Below, piece by piece: positions 58,337 through 64,000 of a DNA stretch of 64,000 bases (position 1 is its first letter; each line of letters starts with the position of its first letter). A program made the position numbers and the translations under genes. The notes beneath the pieces were generated by a model, which made no database searches, was not told the origin of the DNA, and saw only the letters and a list, made by a program, of their open reading frames with translations. The DNA lies in NCBI GenBank assembly GCA_027365105.1, contig DAHXNZ010000004.1:30852-94851 (forward strand), read 5' to 3'. This stretch comes from Thermoplasmata archaeon (GTDB lineage: Archaea > Thermoplasmatota > Thermoplasmata > Lutacidiplasmatales > UBA184).

Positions 58337-59170
58337 ATGGCGTATATCACCGTCCATCCCCCAGTGATCCCCCACCGCGTCGCCCTCGCCACCGAGGATC
58401 CTGTCCTCTACATGGAACTCGCGGCGCTGCTGAAGGAGGGGGGCATCCCGGCCGTCAGCGTCCGACCCGGGGAGAGGGTTCCGAGCACCGCGGCAGTCGT
58501 CATCACCTCCCCGGCCGAGGCCCTGGCGATCGAACATCCTCGGGTGGTGGTCGTCCGCGCCGACACCGATCGCCGGGCCCTTTTCGCCGCGATCGTCGAC
58601 GATCCCGACCCGGAGCATGGCCCCGACCGGATCGTGGTGGGGATTGATCCCGGCCCCTGGCCGGGGTTTGCCGTGATCTCCCACCGGGGCTGCCTCGCCC
58701 GGGGCTGCCTCGAGAGCCCCGAGTCGGCAGGAGGGCTCGTGGCCGGACTGCGGGCCGAGTTTCCGGATCGCCCGATTGTCTATCGGGTGGGAACGGGAGA
58801 TCCGGTCGCCCGGAACCGGGTCATCAACGTCCTTCTGGCCGTCGGGGCGACGGTTGAACTCTCCCGGGAGGAAGGCACGACTCCCCGTGGGCGGCGTCGA
58901 CCGAGCGACTCGGAGGCAGCGATGCGCATCGCCCAGCATCCGGGCCGCGGGGTCCGGGGCCGAATCCCCCTGCGGGTAACCCCGGGTGAGGTGGCCAACC
59001 TCCAACGCCGGAGCCGGGAGGGCAGCGGAGGCCGGATCACGATCTCGAAGGAGGCCGCCCGCCGGGTCCTTGAGGGAAAGTGGTCGCTCGCGGAGGCGAT
59101 CTCGGCCAAGCTCCCTCATGGTAGGGCAGGGGCCGAACCGCAGACGCGGAGCCGGCACGAACCGCTTTAA
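58337..59170 (+). CDS. conserved-looking protein with RuvC/RNase H-like motif
   Basis: IVVGIDPGPWPGFAVIS and downstream SDSEAAMRIAQHPG; in-frame GTG at 58364 is an alternative start. Confidence 0.7.
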   Translation: MAYITVHPPVIPHRVALATEDPVLYMELAALLKEGGIPAVSVRPGERVPSTAAVVITSPAEALAIEHPRVVVVRADTDRRALFAAIVDDPDPEHGPDRIVVGIDPGPWPGFAVISHRGCLARGCLESPESAGGLVAGLRAEFPDRPIVYRVGTGDPVARNRVINVLLAVGATVELSREEGTTPRGRRRPSDSEAAMRIAQHPGRGVRGRIPLRVTPGEVANLQRRSREGSGGRITISKEAARRVLEGKWSLAEAISAKLPHGRAGAEPQTRSRHEPL

Positions 59171-59197
59171 CCGCCCCGCTGGTCCCCGGAGCGTACC

Positions 59198-60925
59198 ATG
59201 GCTCTCGATGAGGAGATCCTCCAGCGGCTCCGGCGCCTGGCCCTGGAAAATGCGGTCCGCCATGGAAGCCCTCCCCGGCCCGAGTCGGTGCTCTCCCGGG
59301 CACTCGCCACCGAACCCGGACTCCGGGGCCGGGTGGCGGAGACGGAGGCGGTGATCCGGCAGCTGGTCGGGGAGCTGGGCCAACAGACCCCGGCGGAGTG
59401 GACCAATGCTCTGGACCGCCTGGGCGGAGCCCGTCCCTCGCCCGTCCCGTCGGGGGGAGGATCGACGGGGGACTTCCCGGAGCTCCCCGGCGCCGTGGCC
59501 GGTCGGGTCGTGCTCCGGCTTGCCCCGTTCCCGAGCGGAGCTCTCCACATCGGCAACGGCCGCCTCCTCTACGTCAACGACTACTACCGTCAGCGCTACG
59601 GCGGCCAGCTGTACCTCGTCTTCGACGATACGATCGGTTCCGACGACAAACGGATCGAGCCCGAATTCTTCCAGATGATCCTCGACGACCTCGCGCTCAC
59701 GGGGATCCGACCCGACCGGGTGTTCTACAAGTCGGACCGGGTTCCCCGATTCTACCCGTGGGCCCGCCGGCTGATCGATGCCGGAGCGGCCTACGTCTGC
59801 CGCTGTCCGGCCGAACTCCTGAGGGAGAACCGGCGGGAAGGCCGGGCCTGCCCGGAGCGGGCCCAGAGCATCGACGAGACGGTGGAGCTCTGGGAGCAGA
59901 TGCTCGCGGGCCGGTTCGCCGTCGGCGAGGCGGTGCTCCGATTGAGGACCGATCTCCACGATCCCGATCCGGCGTTCCGGGACCGGGTCCTCTTCCGGCT
60001 CAGTGAATTCGACCACCCGAGGGTCGGACGGAAGTACCGGGTCTGGCCGATGCTTGAGTTCTCTTGGGCCGTGGACGATGTCGAACTGGGGATTACCCAT
60101 GTCCTCCGGGGCAAGGACCTGGTGATCGAGGACCGGATGCAGGAGTACATCTGGAAGGTTCTCGGGGTCCAGGGCCCTCCGTTCCTCCACTGGGGGATGC
60201 TCAGGGTCCGGGAGGCCAAACTCTCCAAGAGCAAATCCTACGCGGAGGTCAAGAGCGGTCAGTTCGACGGGTGGGCCGATCCGCGCACCTGGTCGTTCCG
60301 GTCGCTGGACCGTCGGGGCATCCGGATGGAGGCGGTCCGCAAGTTCGTCCTCGCCTTCGGACTCTCGCTGTCGGACGTCGAGGTACCGGCCGAGACGCTG
60401 TACGCCGAAAACCGGCAGCTCATCGATGCGAGCACCCCACGGCGCGCCTTCGTCGCCCGGCCCCGACCCTTGACCGTCCGCGGATTTCCCCGCGAGCTCA
60501 CCGAGATCCACCTCGCCAACCACCCCGACCGTCCGGAGCTGGGCCGCCGGTCGCTTGAGCTGACCGACACCTTCTACCTCTCCGAGGCCGACCTCACCGC
60601 CCACCCGGGCGAGGAGGTGCGCCTCAAGGACCTTCTCAACCTTCGACTGCCTCCAGAGATCCCGGCCGAGGGCCCCGTCGTGGGGGAGTTCACCGGCCGG
60701 GAGAACCGACGGCTCCCGAGGCTCCAATGGGTCCCTCGGAACGGAGCGGTCCCCGTCGACCTCCTGCAGGTCGACGGATCCCATACGCTCGGGATGGGGG
60801 AGTCCACCCTCACTTCGGCCGAGCCCGGCTCGTCGTTCCAGTTCGAGCGGGTGGGATTTGTCCGACTGGAGTCCGGACGACCCCGCGGCGAGGTACCAAT
60901 CCGGGCGGTTTTTGGCCATCCCTAG
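59198..60925 (+). CDS. gltX: glutamyl-tRNA synthetase, archaeal type
   Basis: RLAPFPSGALHIGNGRLLYVNDYY; LYLVFDDTIGSDDKRIEPEFF; LREAKLSKSKSYAEVKSGQFDGWADPR. Confidence 0.93.
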   Translation: MALDEEILQRLRRLALENAVRHGSPPRPESVLSRALATEPGLRGRVAETEAVIRQLVGELGQQTPAEWTNALDRLGGARPSPVPSGGGSTGDFPELPGAVAGRVVLRLAPFPSGALHIGNGRLLYVNDYYRQRYGGQLYLVFDDTIGSDDKRIEPEFFQMILDDLALTGIRPDRVFYKSDRVPRFYPWARRLIDAGAAYVCRCPAELLRENRREGRACPERAQSIDETVELWEQMLAGRFAVGEAVLRLRTDLHDPDPAFRDRVLFRLSEFDHPRVGRKYRVWPMLEFSWAVDDVELGITHVLRGKDLVIEDRMQEYIWKVLGVQGPPFLHWGMLRVREAKLSKSKSYAEVKSGQFDGWADPRTWSFRSLDRRGIRMEAVRKFVLAFGLSLSDVEVPAETLYAENRQLIDASTPRRAFVARPRPLTVRGFPRELTEIHLANHPDRPELGRRSLELTDTFYLSEADLTAHPGEEVRLKDLLNLRLPPEIPAEGPVVGEFTGRENRRLPRLQWVPRNGAVPVDLLQVDGSHTLGMGESTLTSAEPGSSFQFERVGFVRLESGRPRGEVPIRAVFGHP

Positions 60926-61240
60926 GTGGCTGAACGGTTTCGACCGTCCAAAGGAATCCGTGGGGGCCCGGCCCTGAGTTCGCCTCCGTGGCTCTCGGCA
61001 CCGATGAGCAATTTTCACTCCCCCTGCAACGCGGCGGATGGGCCCGAGAGCTGGAGCCGGATTCTCGGCCTCACCCCCTTCGTTCGGAATTCCGGCCTCC
61101 GTCGGTGGTCAGCGCATTTCCTCGCGAATACGGGAGGCAACCCGGTTTGGGCGGTGAGCAAATCCGGACCCCGCTGCTCCACCGCTTCCGGCGCTTCCGT
61201 CGAGCGGACTGCCGTCCAACGGCCATTTCGCGGCGGCGTC

Positions 61241-61651
61241 TTAGCGATCGGGGGTTCTCGGGTTGGATGGATGAGCGCTCTCCGCCTCGCGCGCCGCCCA
61301 CCCCAGGATGGGCACCAAAGCACGGCGGAGGGATGTTCCACTAGTGGTAAGGCGGTACTCGGTCCGGGTCGGAACTTCGGCGAACAACTCCCGGGTGACG
61401 AGTCCCAGATGCTGCAGTTCCTTGAGCCTCTCGGCCAGGGCTTTGCTCCCCATTCCCTTGACCGCGTCCCGGAGCTCGCTGAATCGCGAGGTCCGCCGGT
61501 TCCCCAGCACGCCAATCAGGGGGAGGGTCCACTTCTTGCCCAGCACACTCACCACGCCGCCCACCGGGTCGATACAATACTCCCTGTCGTCCACCCGGAT
61601 CATGCAGGCAATCTCCCGGGTGAACACAGTGTCCCGACCTTTCCGAGGCAT
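61241..61651 (-). CDS. HxlR-family transcriptional regulator
   Basis: VVSVLGKKWTLPLIGVLGNRRTSRFSELRDAVKGMGSKALAERLKELQHLGLVTRELFAEVPTRTEYRLTTSG. Confidence 0.92.
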   Translation of the reverse strand: MPRKGRDTVFTREIACMIRVDDREYCIDPVGGVVSVLGKKWTLPLIGVLGNRRTSRFSELRDAVKGMGSKALAERLKELQHLGLVTRELFAEVPTRTEYRLTTSGTSLRRALVPILGWAAREAESAHPSNPRTPDR

Positions 61652-61765
61652 GGCGGCGACCTCAATCCCCCCGCACCCGAGGCTTCCCGCACCTGAGTCG
61701 GGTCTCTTCGAGTCCGACCCAGCTGCTCGAGGGCGGACCATCGAGCGAGTGCAGCAAGACAGATC

Positions 61766-62086
61766 TCATCCCCGTCCGATCTCGGAGGTGGCGCGCGGGA
61801 GCTTTCGGTGGAGACGGATCGCCCCCATGGTCAGGAGTCGGGCCCGGATACCCGGGGCGATCCAAGACATAGATCCGATGAGCCCGCCGGCGGCTCCGAG
61901 GAGCCCGGTCGCGGGGAGGACAAGCGGGAGCCGGCAGCACGTCGCCCGGAGCAGCGTCGCTAGTACTCCCCGGGATGAGGAGAGCGTGCGGCTCCGTCCC
62001 GGAGAAGGTGCGGTCCTGGGTGCGAAGCACTTCCCAGGCCTTGTTGCCCGGCTGCCTTGGGACCGCTCGGGGACTGGTGTACGAGG
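61766..62086 (-). pseudogene. possible MerT/MerF-like transporter remnant (no start codon)
   Basis: Minus frame encodes LLRATCCRLPLVLPATGLLGAAGGLIGSMSWIAPG, resembling the MerT first-TM Cys pair; no ATG/GTG/TTG upstream in frame. Confidence 0.35.
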
Positions 62087-62124
62087 TCAGTGGCGTGGCA
62101 GCAAGATCCATCCGACCCCTCCAC

Positions 62125-63540
62125 CTACTCAATGCAACAGCTCATCCGACTCATGTCATGGTGAAACGATTCCGCGGCTATCTTCAGTGCCTCGGAGAAC
62201 GTGGGGAACGTGTGGACCGAATCGATGATATCCTCGACCGTCAGATTCCCGCGGATTGCGTAGGCGGCAGCCTGGACCATGTCGGCCGCGATGGGAGAAA
62301 CGATGTGCACCCCTAGGACCCGCTCAGTTTTCGCGTCCGTGACCATCTTCAGGGCTCCCCGGGTGTCGCCGACGGTGAGCGCCTTGGGGACCCGGGCCAT
62401 GGTAATGACCCGGCAGTCGCAGGAGTAACCGCGTCGGGTGGCCTCGGCCTCTGTGAGGCCCACCGAAGCCACCTGCGGGTTGGTGAACACCGCATGCGGG
62501 ATCCAGTCGTAGCGGATGCTCCTTCTCTGGCGCTTGAGGGCATTGGTCGCGGCGATCGCCCCCTCCTTGGCCGCCACCGTTTCAAGGGCCATGTGACCGG
62601 TCACGTCTCCCGCGGCCCAAACCCCGGGCACGGTGGTCTGGAGGTTCCGATCGGTCCGGATGTATCCCCGCTCATTCAATTCGACCCCGGCCGATTCCAA
62701 CCCCAATTCCGTCGTGTTCGGTACCACCCCCGTGGCCACGAGGACCTCGTCGGCTTCGAGCGGGACCAATGCCTTGCCGTGGTTCAGCTCGCAAACGACG
62801 CGCCCATCGATTCGTTGGATGCGCTGTACCCGGGCATCGATCCGGGTTTTGATCCCCTCGGTCGAGAGACATCGGGCCAACTCCTCGGAGACTTCGGGTT
62901 CCTCCAGGGGTAGGATCCGAGGAGCCGACTCCACAACCGTGACCGCGCTACCGAAGTGGGCATACATCTGCCCGAACTCCATCCCGAGCGAGCCTCCCCC
63001 GAGGACCAGCAACTCCTCGGGTCGATGCTTGCGCTGCATGAGGGTCCGACTGGTCAGGAATCCGGCATCCCGGAGGCCCTCGACCGACGGGACCCTGGGG
63101 GAGGAGCCCGTCGCGATGAGGATGTGCCGGCCCTTCAGCAACCGGCGCCCGGCGCGCACCCTCCTGCCCGGAAGCAAGGTTCCCCGGGCTTCGATGTACT
63201 CGACCTTGCGCTCGTGGAGAACATCCCGATAGTTGAGCCGACGAAGTCGGCGAACCATCCGGTCCTTGTTGGCAATTGCTTCGGGGAAGTCACAGCTCGG
63301 AGACCCCGGAAGATTGCAGGCAAACTGGGGGCTCTGGCGGTAAAAGTACTCGTTCCCGGCCTCCAGGAGGAACTTTGACGGAATGCACCCCACGTTCACA
63401 CAGGTTCCTCCGATGGGGAGGCCGGCGTTGACCATGGCCGACCGGAACCCCAGTTCGTCGGCGCGTATGGCGGCCGCAAAGCCGGCCGCTCCGCCTCCGA
63501 GGATCACCAGGTCGAACTCTTCTCGGAGGGATCGCCGCAT
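62125..63540 (-). CDS. merA: mercuric reductase
   Basis: FDLVILGGGAAGFAAAIRADELG; GGTCVNVGCIPSKFLLEA; VWAAGDVTGH; C-terminal MSRMSCCIE vicinal Cys pair. Confidence 0.93.
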   Translation of the reverse strand: MRRSLREEFDLVILGGGAAGFAAAIRADELGFRSAMVNAGLPIGGTCVNVGCIPSKFLLEAGNEYFYRQSPQFACNLPGSPSCDFPEAIANKDRMVRRLRRLNYRDVLHERKVEYIEARGTLLPGRRVRAGRRLLKGRHILIATGSSPRVPSVEGLRDAGFLTSRTLMQRKHRPEELLVLGGGSLGMEFGQMYAHFGSAVTVVESAPRILPLEEPEVSEELARCLSTEGIKTRIDARVQRIQRIDGRVVCELNHGKALVPLEADEVLVATGVVPNTTELGLESAGVELNERGYIRTDRNLQTTVPGVWAAGDVTGHMALETVAAKEGAIAATNALKRQRRSIRYDWIPHAVFTNPQVASVGLTEAEATRRGYSCDCRVITMARVPKALTVGDTRGALKMVTDAKTERVLGVHIVSPIAADMVQAAAYAIRGNLTVEDIIDSVHTFPTFSEALKIAAESFHHDMSRMSCCIE

Positions 63541-63718
63541 GTCGACAATCACCCCCAAAACGTATTAATGTGGACCCAGAGAAACCGAGAGCAGCTTTCG
63601 GATCGGAAACCGCTAGCTCCTCAACCGGCGCGGCCGAATCTCGATCGCACCCGCCGCTTTCCGTTTCGAAACACGCAGGTCATATACGATTTTTGGCCTA
63701 AAGACCCCGAGGGCGGGC

Positions 63719-63883
63719 ATGGCAAGCCGGCAACTGCATCGGGCGATTGAGAAGTGCCCTTTCTGCGGGGCCGCGGTGCGCCGGGACCGGTTGGAACTCC
63801 ATGCGAAGAGTGTGCATCCGGGCCAAGCGCTCGATAGCGCGACCCTCAAACGCCTGCGTGAGGACCCGACGGGTCCTGAATAG
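63719..63883 (+). CDS. 54-aa C2H2-like zinc-finger protein
   Basis: Reading from ATG at 63719: MASRQLHRAIEKCPFCGAAVRRDRLELHAKSVHPGQALDSATLKRLREDPTGPE*. Below the ORF-track length cutoff. Confidence 0.6.
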   Translation: MASRQLHRAIEKCPFCGAAVRRDRLELHAKSVHPGQALDSATLKRLREDPTGPE

Positions 63884-64000
63884 CAGGCCGTATCAGTAGC
63901 AGGTGGGGGCCCACCCTCTCTCCCACCGATAGTAGCGTCGCGGTTTCTGGGCCGGTGGGTTTATCTGGTCATGCCACTTATGTCAGTACCATGTCCTATC

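Noticed and set aside
58322-61018. Long N-terminal extension of the minus ORF ending at 58049
   Set aside because: Antisense to gltX and the RuvC-like gene; only the last 90 residues (MGVCLHCGE...) look like a real protein.
61662-62132. 156-aa minus ORF between merA and HxlR
   Set aside because: No recognisable motif; the neighbouring frame with the TCCRLPLVL TM segment is the more plausible coding remnant.

Overview
The window is a GC-rich archaeal chromosome segment. Translated proteins that indicate Archaea include TBP, aIF1A, Orc1/Cdc6, Rpp21-type RNase P protein, stand-alone Bud32, RPA/RPA-associated proteins and an archaeal class I CCA-adding enzyme. Thermoplasmatota-like affiliation is an inference. 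Positions ~0-8 kb and ~11-12.7 kb look like accessory DNA: a serine recombinase, an IS66-type transposase, at least one decayed IS630-type transposase, small Cys-rich proteins, and a DUF4065/Panacea antitoxin-like gene followed by a small RelE/ParE-like ORF. From ~12.7 kb the region is mostly housekeeping: cupredoxin + DoxX-like pair, aconitase, a thiamine-type ABC transporter preceded by a clear TPP riboswitch, pdxS, pyrF, RPA genes, a beta-oxidation/ETF cluster, Bud32, agmatinase, thiolase/DUF35/acyl-CoA ligase, a ThiI-like PP-loop protein, tbp, tmk, orc1/cdc6, lipA, cca, AmrS, a K+ channel, an ArsR/AHSA1/RibD module, tRNA-Leu(CAA), rnp4, gltX, and HxlR/merA. The best candidates for something new are the putative Panacea toxin-antitoxin pair (5541-6440), the RuvC-like orphan beside the Zn-ribbon/rnp4/tRNA-Leu gene string (57.5-59.2 kb), the 7+4-blade repeat surface protein (8010-10946), and the His-lacking CuA-like cupredoxin coupled to a DoxX-like gene. 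All calls come from reading the sequence and ORF track; no searches were run.
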